A stretch of 64,000 nucleotides of DNA from Flavobacterium zhairuonense (GTDB lineage Bacteria; Bacteroidota; Bacteroidia; Flavobacteriales; Flavobacteriaceae): the NCBI RefSeq assembly GCF_004352915.1, contig NZ_SJSY01000070.1, positions 62,001 to 126,000 of the forward strand, written 5' to 3'. Within the stretch, counting starts at the first letter, position 1. Each line of letters opens with the position of its first letter. A program made the position numbers and the translations under genes. The notes under the pieces are model-generated. The model was not told where the DNA came from, made no database searches, and saw only the letters and a program-made list of their open reading frames with translations. Shown here piece after piece: positions 33,071-42,472 of this stretch.

Positions 33071-34420
33071 CTATTTAGCCGCCGTTGGTACTGTTGCTCT
33101 TTGTCCTATAAAAACATCGGTCATCAAAACATTTTCTGCATTTTCATTTGAAAGCGCATTTTTTGCTTCCTTAATTTCTATATTCTTCAAAGCTATATTT
33201 TTGATTTTTTTATCTGCGAAACCTTGAATTACAATTCCTGATTCTGTTGCTTTATTGCAAGAAATATTGGAAAAATAAATATTTGAAATTTCTGATTGGT
33301 AGCCTTTCCCTTCTCCATGATAATTGGATGTTATATAAAGACAATCTTCCACTTCGTCTAACTGAATATTACGAACAAAAATATTTTTAATAAAACCTCC
33401 TCGATCTGCATTAGTTTTCAAATAAATTCCTCTTTTTAAATACCCTATGGTTTTACAATTTTCGATATAAACATTTTGTACTCCAGCTGACATTTCACTG
33501 CCTATCACAACACCATGAAGTCCTTTAAAATTGCAATTTCTGATAATAATATTTTCACTTGGCGAATTATTATTTGCGCGTCCTTCATGATCTCGCCCTG
33601 CTTTAATAGCCACATTATCATCGCCATTATTAAAAGTCACATTTTCGATTAAAACATCTTTTGCATATTCTGGATCAATTCCGTCGTTATTATAATTTAA
33701 TGATTTGTAACTAATACCTCGAATGGTAATACTTTGCGACTTTAATAAGTGCAAACACCAAAAAGGAGAATTCTCAATTCTGATATTTTCAACCACTATA
33801 TTTTTACAATTGAAAAATTGAATCATTTGCGGACGTAAAAAGTAGCCTTCACCAAACTTTCTGTCACTTAGTGCGACATTATTATGATTCATTTCGCGAC
33901 TTCTATTTTTGCCAGCTTCTTCCTTTGCCTTAAAATTTTTCCACGTTTTTCCTCCCTCTCCATCAATAGTTCCTTCGCCTGTAATCGCAATATTTGAGCA
34001 GTCGTACGCATAAATTAACGGACTGTAATTATACAACATAGTACCTTCCCAACTTGTTAAAACCATAGGAAGGTAATCTTCTGGTTTATCACTGAATTTT
34101 ATTTTCGCTCCCTTTTCTATTTTAAGGTTTACGTTGCTCACAAAATGAATTGGGCCGTTAATTCTATAAATTCCTTTTGGCACAATTATAGTACCGCCAT
34201 TATTCTTTTTGCACAATGCCATCGCCTTATCAAACGCAGGTTTATTGTTTGAAATTGAATCACCTTTGGCACCTAATTTCACCACATTAATTTGATAAGT
34301 AGGAATAACCGGCAACTGAATTCTTTTGACAATTGAATCTACTTTTGCAGTTGGAAATTCATTGTTTTGCGCGAACGAAAACGTAGAAATCAATAAAAAT
34401 ATAAGCTGTTTTAAATTCAT
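33071..34420 (-). CDS. GH28 polygalacturonase-type enzyme (copy 1)
   Basis: The 449 residues form a right-handed parallel beta-helix with a signal peptide (MNLKQLIFLLISTFSFA). The GH28 active-site blocks are NNDGIDPE (about 244-251, first Asp), NGDDNVAIKAGRD (265-277, Asp pair and Lys), GLHGVVIGSEM (about 300-310, His) and the later RGIYLKTNADRGG. It hydrolyses alpha-1,4 bonds of homogalacturonan or, for relatives in these loci, removes terminal galacturonate or rhamnogalacturonan units. It is 25 bp downstream of the PL10-CE8 fusion. Copy 2 at 40746 heads the same run and differs clearly in sequence. Confidence 0.93.
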   Translation of the reverse strand: MNLKQLIFLLISTFSFAQNNEFPTAKVDSIVKRIQLPVIPTYQINVVKLGAKGDSISNNKPAFDKAMALCKKNNGGTIIVPKGIYRINGPIHFVSNVNLKIEKGAKIKFSDKPEDYLPMVLTSWEGTMLYNYSPLIYAYDCSNIAITGEGTIDGEGGKTWKNFKAKEEAGKNRSREMNHNNVALSDRKFGEGYFLRPQMIQFFNCKNIVVENIRIENSPFWCLHLLKSQSITIRGISYKSLNYNNDGIDPEYAKDVLIENVTFNNGDDNVAIKAGRDHEGRANNNSPSENIIIRNCNFKGLHGVVIGSEMSAGVQNVYIENCKTIGYLKRGIYLKTNADRGGFIKNIFVRNIQLDEVEDCLYITSNYHGEGKGYQSEISNIYFSNISCNKATESGIVIQGFADKKIKNIALKNIEIKEAKNALSNENAENVLMTDVFIGQRATVPTAAK

Positions 34421-34445
34421 TGTAATTGTAATTAAAAACTGGTTT

Positions 34446-36446
34446 TTATTTTGAGTACCAATTTGATAAATCGTCTTTTAAAATAGTTTCTATAGCATAT
34501 TTATCAGCTTCGGTTTTACTTAACTGATGTGACCATGTTACTCTTTTTGAAGGTTGAAATCCTTCGCCAGTACAATTATATTCAGCATAAAAAGCCTTTT
34601 TTTCAGCTTCAGGTTTTGACCAATTTTCCCAGCCTTCTGGCCTGATTTGTTTTCCCAATTCACAATTTAAGAAAACCGTTTTAGCATAAATACGCCAAGG
34701 TCTTCCTAAATACACTGCATCTGCAGTGGCTTCGGCTGTTAATTTGCAATTTTTGAAAACAAAACCAAAAGGAGTTCCTTCTGGAGTTGATGCCGCTGTG
34801 ATATAAGAGTTTTTAACACTATGAATTTCGCAGTTTTCAAATAAAGCTGTTGCGCTTCCAAAAATAAAATCGGTTGTTCCTTCGATATAGCAGTTTACAA
34901 AATACTGTTTTGCATCTTTTCCTGAAAGATATAAAGTATCCTGGTTTCCTAAAATAAGACAATTCGAAACTTTGGCACGATTTGCTACAACAGATAATGC
35001 AATACCTTGACCATTATCTCCAGAGGCATTTTTAATGGTTAAATTTGATGCCGAAAAATCATCTCCTTCTACCAAAACTGTATACGTATAAAAAGTACTG
35101 TTTCTTCCTAAATTTATTTTCGAGAAATTATCATCAAACGTAATGATGGTTTTTTCTTTGCTTTCTCCCTGCAAAACTACATTTGTATTCCATTCTGGAA
35201 TTCGAACTTTTTCATTGTAAATTCCATTTTTAATTAAAATGGTTACTTTTTCATAAGGAAAAGCTGGACAAGCATAAACGGCATCCTGAATTTTGGTAAA
35301 ATCGCCCGAACCATCTTGTGCAACAGTAATTAACGTAACATTTTTTTTATCTGAAGATGAAACTTTTGTTCCATTTTTAACTGCCCAGACCGGATATTTT
35401 TTCAATACTTCCTTTGGAGCGTCAGAATACCAAGAATATCCGTTTCGTCTTTCAGAACCAATTTGATCCAATGATTTTTTTCTGATTCCGTCGCGATCAC
35501 AAAAGAAAGGTTCGTTCGTTTCCAAATCCATAAAACGCGCCCAAATTGGACCTGCATTTGTAGCCGGAATCATTTTTTTATCGACAATTTTTCCTTCGTC
35601 GTTTAGAACTCTTTTTTCTTCTAAATTCGTGATTTTTGTCTTTTCAAACCATTCCGTTGCACTCTTTACAGCGGTAACAATTTCGCGAGAAGGTTTGTCT
35701 ATCGACATTAAAAGCAATACTATTTTTGTAGACTCGTAGCCACTTAATGACGCCAATTCAAAAGCTCTAGCATTTGCAGGAGCCAATGTAAATTCATCAT
35801 GCTGGGCGCACCACGCGGTTAAAACACCTTTTTGTTTGTATTGTGTTTTTAAAATGCAATCAATTCCTTTATCAAAAGCTTTTTTTGCTTTTTGAACAAC
35901 TTCTTTTGATGGCTTAATGCTATAAAAATCAGTTTCTTCACTAACTTCTTTCATTACATTTAAAATATTGACCATCGAATCGTCATTGTAGGTAATATGC
36001 GTATAATATCCCTTTTTAAGCGGATAAAACTGAGGCCAACCACCATTATTATATTGCGCTTCTAATAAATAATCCAGTCCTTTTAAAAACGATTCCTTGT
36101 ATCTTTCATCTTTTACCTGCGCATACATTCTAGACATAAAAAGCATTTCCTGGCAAGTTGCACCATTATCGGTTGTTGTTTCTACAGCTGTTTTTTTAAG
36201 TGCAATCAGATCTTTTTTTTGCGCTGGCGAAAGTTCATTCTGCATCTGAATATTTTTTGGCCAGCCGCCAATATTTCTTTGGTAAAGCAAAACGTTCTCG
36301 GCTATTTTTTTTGCTTCTTCTGAACCAAACCAAGATGATTCATTTTTACGAATAATATCCGACCAATTTTTATAGGTATTTTGAGCAATAAAAGAATTGC
36401 TAAATAATAATAAAAAAAGTAAAGCTGTTTTTTTTAGTTGAATCAT
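34446..36446 (-). CDS. Fusion of PL10 pectate lyase and CE8 pectin methylesterase
   Basis: One 666-residue exported protein carries two pectin enzymes. Residues about 20-350 are a PL10 pectate lyase ((alpha/alpha)3 barrel): YQRNIGGWPKNI, TTTDNGATCQEM, EAQYNNGGWPQFYP and TYNDDSMVNIL. Residues about 365-666 are CE8: LITVAQDGSGDFTKIQDAV, the catalytic blocks GNQDTLYL and TTDFIFGSATALFENC, then VYLGRPWR. The esterase removes the methyl groups that block the lyase, so the fusion couples demethylation with cleavage on one polymer. The order lyase-esterase is known in Bacteroidota. The signal peptide is MIQLKKTALLFLLLFSNSFIA. There are 236 bp of AT-rich DNA upstream, so a separate promoter is possible. 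Confidence 0.92.
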   Translation of the reverse strand: MIQLKKTALLFLLLFSNSFIAQNTYKNWSDIIRKNESSWFGSEEAKKIAENVLLYQRNIGGWPKNIQMQNELSPAQKKDLIALKKTAVETTTDNGATCQEMLFMSRMYAQVKDERYKESFLKGLDYLLEAQYNNGGWPQFYPLKKGYYTHITYNDDSMVNILNVMKEVSEETDFYSIKPSKEVVQKAKKAFDKGIDCILKTQYKQKGVLTAWCAQHDEFTLAPANARAFELASLSGYESTKIVLLLMSIDKPSREIVTAVKSATEWFEKTKITNLEEKRVLNDEGKIVDKKMIPATNAGPIWARFMDLETNEPFFCDRDGIRKKSLDQIGSERRNGYSWYSDAPKEVLKKYPVWAVKNGTKVSSSDKKNVTLITVAQDGSGDFTKIQDAVYACPAFPYEKVTILIKNGIYNEKVRIPEWNTNVVLQGESKEKTIITFDDNFSKINLGRNSTFYTYTVLVEGDDFSASNLTIKNASGDNGQGIALSVVANRAKVSNCLILGNQDTLYLSGKDAKQYFVNCYIEGTTDFIFGSATALFENCEIHSVKNSYITAASTPEGTPFGFVFKNCKLTAEATADAVYLGRPWRIYAKTVFLNCELGKQIRPEGWENWSKPEAEKKAFYAEYNCTGEGFQPSKRVTWSHQLSKTEADKYAIETILKDDLSNWYSK

Positions 36447-36682
36447 TTTTATCTGTTTTACTCTTAAGATTTATTTTTTGTGACACTTAAATAATGCCTC
36501 TTGTGAACAAAAAAATGTTTTTTTTGAAATCAAATTCATTTTAAGACGCAAATAAAACATCTTTTTCCTACAAAATATAATCTGATATCGAAATTTAAAT
36601 TTCGTTTATTAGGAATTATCTACAGCAGTCGTTTTTTTAACAAATAGAGAAAAAATTGCATTTTTTGCCATTATTTACTTTT

Positions 36683-38284
36683 TCACTTCGAAATTCTAAA
36701 CCAATCCACTGCAACATTTCCTGAGTCGTTTGTAATTTTTTCGCTTAAAGCGAATAAACCAACTTTAGCGCCAATCCATTTTCCTTCTTTTGATACAAAA
36801 TCATTTCCTATTGCCTGATATTTTTTATCATCTAAACTGTAATAGAAACTACAAATTCCTCCTTTTTTAATTCTAACTCTCAAATAAATTGTATTGTTAG
36901 GAATCAAAACGGGAGATGTTTCATTCTCTTCCACCTTTTTATCAAAAGTTCCCGTTTTTTGATTTAAATACAATTTGCCGTTATCATTTTTAAGATTCAA
37001 ATAGCTGTAATCTAACCCCATAATAATTAAACCAGTTGTTTCGCCATTTAATCTAGTGTTGAACGTCATTTTTGCAGTTGCTGTAAATTCTTCTGCTGGG
37101 AACTTTTGAAGCAGTAAATTTGGCGCTTCAAAAATTTTCTTGCTGTCTTTAATTGTTGGCAAACAATATAAATTCAAATAACCTAAACTTGTCGGAAATC
37201 CCCAATTATTCTGCGCATTTGCCTGCCATTGCCATTGCAATCCTAATTTCGGTAAATTAAATTCATCTGATTCTGCTGGAGTTTCAATTGGATATTTTTT
37301 TCCAACATTTGGTTTTTTAAAGGTTGTAACTGGCTCACCAATTCCATTTTTATCAACATCTATTCCCATTACAGGCCAGTCATTTTCCCATTTCATTGGT
37401 TGTAAATGAACAATTCTTCCGTAAGCGCCTTTATCCTGAAAATGTATAAACCAGTCTTCACCTGTTTGTGTCTGCACCCACGCACCTTGATGCGGACCAT
37501 TAACAGCAGATTTTCCTTGTTCTAAAACTTTTTTCTTTTCGTAGGGACCAAAAACGTTTTTAGATCTTAAAACGGTCTGCCAACCAGTAGAAACGCCTCC
37601 CGCTGGAGCAAAAATGTAATAATAACCATTTCTTTTATAAAACTTAGGTCCTTCAATTGTTCCTTCGCCATCATGACCGTCAATTACCATAACTTCATCG
37701 TTATTAGTAGTTGTACCTTCGGCATTCATACTACAGACAACTAATAAACTTTTAATTTTTGCACGACTGCCAGCAAAAGCATGAACTAAATAAACCTTAC
37801 CGTCATCATCCCATAACGGACTTGGATCTATTAATCCGCTTCCAGCTTTTACCAAAACAGGTTCAGACCAAGGTCCTTCTGCTTTTTGCGCTTTTATCAT
37901 ATAGATTCCAAAATCTGGATCTGGATAATAAATATAAAATTCGTTGTTGTGAAAATTTATGCTTGGTGCCCAAACTCCGTTTCCGTGTTGTACTTTATCA
38001 AAAGTTTCTGTTGGTATTTGTTTGATTAATGCATGCCCAATAATTTTCCAGTTTACCAAATCTTTAGAATGCAAAATTGGCAAACCTGGAATACAATTAA
38101 AAGAAGATGCCGTCATATAAAAATCATCTCCAGCTCTTACAACATCTGGATCTGAATAATCAGCATGAATGATTGGGTTAGTATAAGTGCCATCTCCATT
38201 GTCTGGAATCCAAACCTGTGCCGTGTTCTTCTGTATTGAGAATATTGATAATAATATAAAAAGACTGTTTTTTATTCTATTCAT
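36683..38284 (-). CDS. GH43 enzyme with C-terminal beta-sandwich (xylosidase/arabinofuranosidase type)
   Basis: The 533-residue protein has a signal peptide (MNRIKNSLFILLSIFSIQKNTA). The GH43 propeller spans residues about 28-330 with HADYSDPDVVRAGDDFYMT (first Asp), LIDPSPLWDDDGKVYLVHA (second Asp) and GTIEGPKFYKRNGYYYIFAP (Glu). The C-terminal lectin-like domain (about 335-533, ESDEFNLPKLGLQWQWQ to NVAVDWFRISK) is the GH43 C2 beta-sandwich, which completes the active site. In this locus, removal of arabinose or xylose from pectin side chains is likely. It lies 54 bp after GH105 copy 3. An AT-only inverted repeat at 38303-38334 falls in the gap. Confidence 0.9.
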   Translation of the reverse strand: MNRIKNSLFILLSIFSIQKNTAQVWIPDNGDGTYTNPIIHADYSDPDVVRAGDDFYMTASSFNCIPGLPILHSKDLVNWKIIGHALIKQIPTETFDKVQHGNGVWAPSINFHNNEFYIYYPDPDFGIYMIKAQKAEGPWSEPVLVKAGSGLIDPSPLWDDDGKVYLVHAFAGSRAKIKSLLVVCSMNAEGTTTNNDEVMVIDGHDGEGTIEGPKFYKRNGYYYIFAPAGGVSTGWQTVLRSKNVFGPYEKKKVLEQGKSAVNGPHQGAWVQTQTGEDWFIHFQDKGAYGRIVHLQPMKWENDWPVMGIDVDKNGIGEPVTTFKKPNVGKKYPIETPAESDEFNLPKLGLQWQWQANAQNNWGFPTSLGYLNLYCLPTIKDSKKIFEAPNLLLQKFPAEEFTATAKMTFNTRLNGETTGLIIMGLDYSYLNLKNDNGKLYLNQKTGTFDKKVEENETSPVLIPNNTIYLRVRIKKGGICSFYYSLDDKKYQAIGNDFVSKEGKWIGAKVGLFALSEKITNDSGNVAVDWFRISK

Positions 38285-38302
38285 TTTATACGCATTATTT
38301 AT

Positions 38303-38334
38303 AATTGATAATTAACAATTAATAATTATCAATT
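38303..38334. repeat. AT-rich inverted repeat in the GH105-GH43 gap
   Basis: AATTGATAATT (38303-38313) and AATTATCAATT (38324-38334) are perfect inverted arms. They lie between the stop of GH105 copy 3 and the start of GH43. In the transcript this would be a weak hairpin; no T-run follows. It may be a small repeat remnant. Confidence 0.5.
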
Positions 38335-38338
38335 AAAA

Positions 38339-39559
38339 CTATCGGTTTAACTCTAAAGCTGCTAAAATAAATGGTCCCGTAGCTTTTGGGTCATTGTCTT
38401 TCTTTTTTTCCTTTACATAATACTCATACGAACCGTCTCTATATGGAGTTCCGCCCAAACCTGCCACTTGACAAGCTTGAGTTAGCGTAATTGTACCATC
38501 GGCATCAACTTTCATTAATTTTGTTGTTAATCCGTCGAAAGCTTTGTTGGCGATTTTTTTATATTTTGCTGGCAAATAACCTTTGTTTGCTCCTTTTGCA
38601 AAAGCGTAGGCAAACATTGAAGATCCAGAAGCTTCTAAATAATTTCCTTCTTTGCCCATTTTATCAGTTACTTGATACCACAAACCTGATTTATCCTGAA
38701 ATTTTGCAATACTTTCTGCAGCATTATTCAAGTATCCAACCAATTCTTTATGTTTTGGATGCTCTTTTGGAAAATAATCCAACACATCAACAAGTGCCAT
38801 AACATACCAGCCTAAAGCTCTTGACCAAAAATTTGGCGAATTTCCAGTTTGCGGATTTGCCCATGGCATTTTTTTGCTTGAATCCCAACCATGATACAAC
38901 AATCCCGTTTTTGGATCTGTTGCGTGAAGCTGAATTTCTTCGAATTGTTTTGCAACATCATCCAAGCTTTTTCCGTTTTCAAAAGTAACCGTGTATTGTG
39001 CATAGAATGGTTCTCCCATATATAAACCATCTAACCACATTTGGTTTGGATAAATGTTTTTATGCCAAAATCCGCCTTCTGGTGTTCTAGGTTGTTCTGA
39101 TAATTGTTTGCGCAACAATTGCATTGCTTTTAGATATTTTTCTTGTTTTGTAGTTTCATAAATATTGAAAAGCAAACGGCCAGAAACAATCATGTCAATA
39201 TTGTATTTGTCAAACTCGTATGACTTAATTGATCCATCATTTTGAACCAATGCATCAACATAACCTTTTACATAAACTGGATATCTTGGATCTGGATTTT
39301 TTTTGTACAATTCTTCAAAGCCGTGCAAAACCAAACCATGAACATAATCCCATTTTGGTGCTTTTGAATCGTCAATCATATACGCTTCAGGATGGCGTTT
39401 CATCAAAGTCAAAGCCATTTTATCTGACCATTTTGAATTCTTTGAAATCACAATATCTTTAGCTGCTGTTTCCTGCGAGATTGCTTTTGAGCTTGTAAAA
39501 AGCATAAAACAAGCCATTGCTGTCGATGCCAAATATTTAATTCGTTTAGTGTTTTCCAT
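38339..39559 (-). CDS. GH105 unsaturated uronyl hydrolase (copy 3)
   Basis: Two ATG codons are possible (39589 and 39559). The later one gives a conventional signal peptide (MENTKRIKYLASTAMACFML...AIS) and a 406-residue protein, so I choose it. MWLDGLYM near residues 174-181 holds the catalytic Asp177 and FWSRALGW near 244-251 is the pocket motif. GGFWHKNIYPNQ before it is usual for the subgroup active on unsaturated galacturonate of homogalacturonan. It works on the products of the PL10 domain two genes downstream. It differs from copies 1 and 2, so the three probably divide different oligomers among them. Confidence 0.92.
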   Translation of the reverse strand: MENTKRIKYLASTAMACFMLFTSSKAISQETAAKDIVISKNSKWSDKMALTLMKRHPEAYMIDDSKAPKWDYVHGLVLHGFEELYKKNPDPRYPVYVKGYVDALVQNDGSIKSYEFDKYNIDMIVSGRLLFNIYETTKQEKYLKAMQLLRKQLSEQPRTPEGGFWHKNIYPNQMWLDGLYMGEPFYAQYTVTFENGKSLDDVAKQFEEIQLHATDPKTGLLYHGWDSSKKMPWANPQTGNSPNFWSRALGWYVMALVDVLDYFPKEHPKHKELVGYLNNAAESIAKFQDKSGLWYQVTDKMGKEGNYLEASGSSMFAYAFAKGANKGYLPAKYKKIANKAFDGLTTKLMKVDADGTITLTQACQVAGLGGTPYRDGSYEYYVKEKKKDNDPKATGPFILAALELNR

Positions 39560-39600
39560 TTGAAAATATATTTTAATTTTTGCTTTCATTCGTTATATAT

Positions 39601-40536
39601 TTATTTAAATATTTTGTCTAAAAATGATATTGTGTAGCTGTTCATCTCATCAAACCAAGGCTGAAAAAACCAAAATGAATGTGGAGAATCTTTTATCGTT
39701 TTTACTTCACTATAAATTTTATACTGATTTAAAATCGTAATCATATCATCTCTACCGGCGTGAAATCTATCAAAACTACTATTTATAAAAAGAACAGGAG
39801 GCGTGTTTTTATCTGTATGAGTTAAAGCAGAAGCATTTTTCCAATTTTCAGGATTGTCTTCATAAGTACCTTTTAGCCAAAACGATGCCATTTCTCCTTC
39901 TTGTGATTCTGGATGCTTGAATGCCAAAATTCCGTCGATATCAATAATGGCATTTACTGTTGACGAAGATTTACTTTTAAAATTTGAATCTTCAAAATCT
40001 GGATTGTTATTTGTTGTACCAATCAAAGCTGCCATTTGACCTCCAGAAGAACAGCCTAAAACTGCAATTTTATTTGGATCTACATGAAACTTTTTAGCAT
40101 TATCCTTTATAAACTTAATCGCATTTTTGACATCAAAAACAGCGTCTGGATATTTTGCTTCTAATGACAATCGATACTCAACGGGAAAACAAGAATATCC
40201 TTTTGCAGCAATTTCCTGCGCCATAACCTGCATCTGGCTTTTATTTCCAGATCGCCAGCCTCCGCCATGTATCATGATTACGGCCGGATTAGCTTTTTTG
40301 GGACTATAAAAATAAGCATCTAAATGCAATGCTCTTTTATCTATTTGATTATATACTAAATCATTGATCTGATCTACCTTTTGATTCTTTCTCGCATTTG
40401 CAATAGTGATAAAAGGATACTTTTTAATCAATTTATTGTAAGTACTTTTAACCGTGTATGAAGTATCAATACTGTATTGGCTCTGGACCGTTACAGCATT
40501 TAAAAGCAACAATAAAAACAGTATCTTCTTTTTCAT
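39601..40536 (-). CDS. Alpha/beta-hydrolase esterase of the acetyl-esterase type
   Basis: The 311-residue exported protein (signal peptide MKKKILFLLLLLNAVTVQS) has an oxyanion motif IHGGGWRSG (about 89-97), the nucleophile elbow GCSSGG (161-166, Ser163), an Asp in FINSSFDRF and a His in SPHSFWFF. The layout matches small carbohydrate esterases of the BD-FAE/acetyl-esterase group. Because it lies between GH28 and GH105, acetyl or feruloyl esters on pectin are the likely targets. It is not closely similar to the other two esterases (24996 and 55483). Confidence 0.8.
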   Translation of the reverse strand: MKKKILFLLLLLNAVTVQSQYSIDTSYTVKSTYNKLIKKYPFITIANARKNQKVDQINDLVYNQIDKRALHLDAYFYSPKKANPAVIMIHGGGWRSGNKSQMQVMAQEIAAKGYSCFPVEYRLSLEAKYPDAVFDVKNAIKFIKDNAKKFHVDPNKIAVLGCSSGGQMAALIGTTNNNPDFEDSNFKSKSSSTVNAIIDIDGILAFKHPESQEGEMASFWLKGTYEDNPENWKNASALTHTDKNTPPVLFINSSFDRFHAGRDDMITILNQYKIYSEVKTIKDSPHSFWFFQPWFDEMNSYTISFLDKIFK

Positions 40537-40563
40537 TTCTGAGCTTCTATTTTTTAGTTAAGA

Positions 40564-40592
40564 AAGGAGTCCGATACTTGATCAAACTCCTT
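40564..40592. terminator. Possible terminator between GH28 copy 2 and the esterase
   Basis: The stem AAGGAGT/ACTCCTT has a 15-nt loop and the T-run TTTTTT on the plus strand (weaker, TTTCTT, on the minus strand). It may partly terminate the GH28 copy 2 transcript, or be inert. The gap of 209 bp contains nothing else recognised. Confidence 0.45.
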
Positions 40593-40745
40593 TTTTAACA
40601 ACTTCAAAAAACAACTTTCAAAAAAACTATCAAATCATTACTAACCAAGATTTTCGAAAAATAAAAAAACTAAACTGTTTTTTATTTCATTTGATAATTA
40701 AAGAAAGTTCACAAATTGGTTTGGTTATAAAGTAAATTAAGTGGT

Positions 40746-42185
40746 TTAATTTTTAACTGATTCTATTTTTTTTCCGTTGATGTAGGTATTTATAAAATTT
40801 ACCGTTTTTACATTTTTCAGAGAATAAACTGAATCAACTTTTGCGATTGTAACATCTTTAAATGTTATGTTTTCAATTGGCGATTCTTTGTAACCATCGG
40901 CTAGAATCCCAAATTTTCCGCCATTTTTGACCTTTATATTTTCAAGGCTGATATTTTTAATTGTCGGAATATAATTTCCAACCTGACTACCATATATATC
41001 ATAAAACATGGTCACTCTCAAAACACATTCTTTTACCGTTCCCACTTCAATGTTTCTAACATAAATATCTTCCGTAGTACCGCCACGTTTCGAATTTGTT
41101 TTTATTCTAATGGCACGATCCAATTCCGGACTGTCCATTATACAATTTTCAACATATACATTATTTACGCCAGCCGTAATTTCGCTTCCCATTACAACAC
41201 CCCCATGACCGTCGATCATTTTACAATTTTGAACAATAATATTTTTACTCGGAATACCAACTCGTCTTCCATCAGCATCTCTCCCCGATTTAATCGCAAT
41301 ACAATCATCGCCGGTATTAAAAGTGCAATTTTTGATAATTACATTTTGAGAATATTCAGGATCACAGCCGTCATTATTTGGCCCGTGGCTATTTACAGTC
41401 ACGCCATCAATAATTACATTATTCGATTTAAGCGGATGCAAAATCCAAAATGGCGCATTAATCACCGTAATATCTTTTACTAAAACAGTATTACATTCAA
41501 AAAATTCAATAAAATTAGGACGTAAATAATGTCCTTCTCCAAAAACACGTTCAGCTACCGGAACGCCTTTTTCTGCCATTTCCACTAAATTATCTCGATT
41601 TAAAGGATCATGCTGTGATGGCTGGCCTTTATCCCAACCGTATCTTTTACTGCCACACCAAGGCCACCATGTAGTATTATTTGCCTGTCCGTTTAAAATT
41701 CCTTTTCCAGTTATGGCAACATTAGTTTTATTTTTTGCAGAAATTAGCGGTGAATGATTCATCAATTCTGTTCCTTCCCATGAAGTGTGAACAAGAGGAT
41801 AATCTTTAGAATTCGTACTAAAAAGAATTTCGGCATTGTCTTCTAAATGCAAATTAACATTGCTTTCTAAATGAATAGGTCCGGTCAAGTATTTCCCGTT
41901 TGGAACTACAACTTTACCTCCGCCATTTGCACTGCATTCTTTAATTGCTTTTTCGAACGACAGCGTATTCATGGTTTTTCCATCTGCAACAGCTCCAAAA
42001 TCATTTATATTATAGGTCTTATTTATGAAGTTTGTTTCAGGTATGCTTTTTACAATTAATTCCATTTTCTTCCATGGATTTGTTTCAGACACGCTAGAAA
42101 CTTGTTTTCCACATGAAATTAGCAACAAAGAAAACACTCCAAAAAGTGAAATTGATTTTAACGCTATAATCTTATTTGTAATCAT
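40746..42185 (-). CDS. GH28 polygalacturonase-type enzyme (copy 2), lipoprotein
   Basis: The 479-residue protein has a lipoprotein signal (FSLLLISC, Cys25), so it is membrane-anchored. The GH28 beta-helix blocks are present: NNDGCDPEYS, NTGDDCIAIKSGRD, GHGGVVMGSEI and RAIRIKTNSKRGG. NTTWWPWCGSKRYGW in the middle is an insertion seen in exo-acting relatives. Release of galacturonate from oligomers at the membrane is the likely role. It is first in the minus-strand run and divergent from the lacI-type regulator. A LacI-type operator lies 46 bp upstream of its start, between a TAAATTTG box and the gene. Confidence 0.93.
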   Translation of the reverse strand: MITNKIIALKSISLFGVFSLLLISCGKQVSSVSETNPWKKMELIVKSIPETNFINKTYNINDFGAVADGKTMNTLSFEKAIKECSANGGGKVVVPNGKYLTGPIHLESNVNLHLEDNAEILFSTNSKDYPLVHTSWEGTELMNHSPLISAKNKTNVAITGKGILNGQANNTTWWPWCGSKRYGWDKGQPSQHDPLNRDNLVEMAEKGVPVAERVFGEGHYLRPNFIEFFECNTVLVKDITVINAPFWILHPLKSNNVIIDGVTVNSHGPNNDGCDPEYSQNVIIKNCTFNTGDDCIAIKSGRDADGRRVGIPSKNIIVQNCKMIDGHGGVVMGSEITAGVNNVYVENCIMDSPELDRAIRIKTNSKRGGTTEDIYVRNIEVGTVKECVLRVTMFYDIYGSQVGNYIPTIKNISLENIKVKNGGKFGILADGYKESPIENITFKDVTIAKVDSVYSLKNVKTVNFINTYINGKKIESVKN

Positions 42186-42230
42186 TTACGCAGAAATTAA
42201 TAATTTAAACCGGCAAATCGCCATGAATTA

Positions 42231-42280
42231 TGTAATCGATTACACGAAAGTATAAAAATTGTTTCTACAGAACAAATTTA
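42231..42280 (-). promoter_or_regulatory. Promoter and LacI-type operator of GH28 copy 2
   Basis: TGTAATCGATTACA (42231-42244) is a perfect 14-bp palindrome. On the minus strand a TAAATTTG -7 box (42280 to 42273) lies 28 bp upstream of it, so the operator would fall about 20-35 bases into the transcript. Binding there would block elongation rather than initiation. Confidence 0.75.
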
Positions 42281-42393
42281 TTTAGAAATAATTTATATAT
42301 TTAATTTTTATTTGCAATTATATTTACAGTTAACATAAAAAAATACATAATTTTTTATCATTGTAGAACAAAAAACGTTTGAGTTATTAATTA

Positions 42394-42443
42394 TGTAATC
42401 GATAACAAAAAATATTGTCATATATAAAAAAAATGTATTTTTG
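42394..42443 (+). promoter_or_regulatory. Promoter and LacI-type operator of the regulator gene
   Basis: TGTAATCGATAACA (42394-42407) differs by one base from the perfect palindrome. It is followed by TTG at 42415-42417 and the -7 box TATTTTTG at 42436-42443. The regulator starts at 42473. The arrangement fits autoregulation. Confidence 0.7.
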
Positions 42444-42472
42444 TTTAAAATTAAATCTGAAAACTTTTTTTA

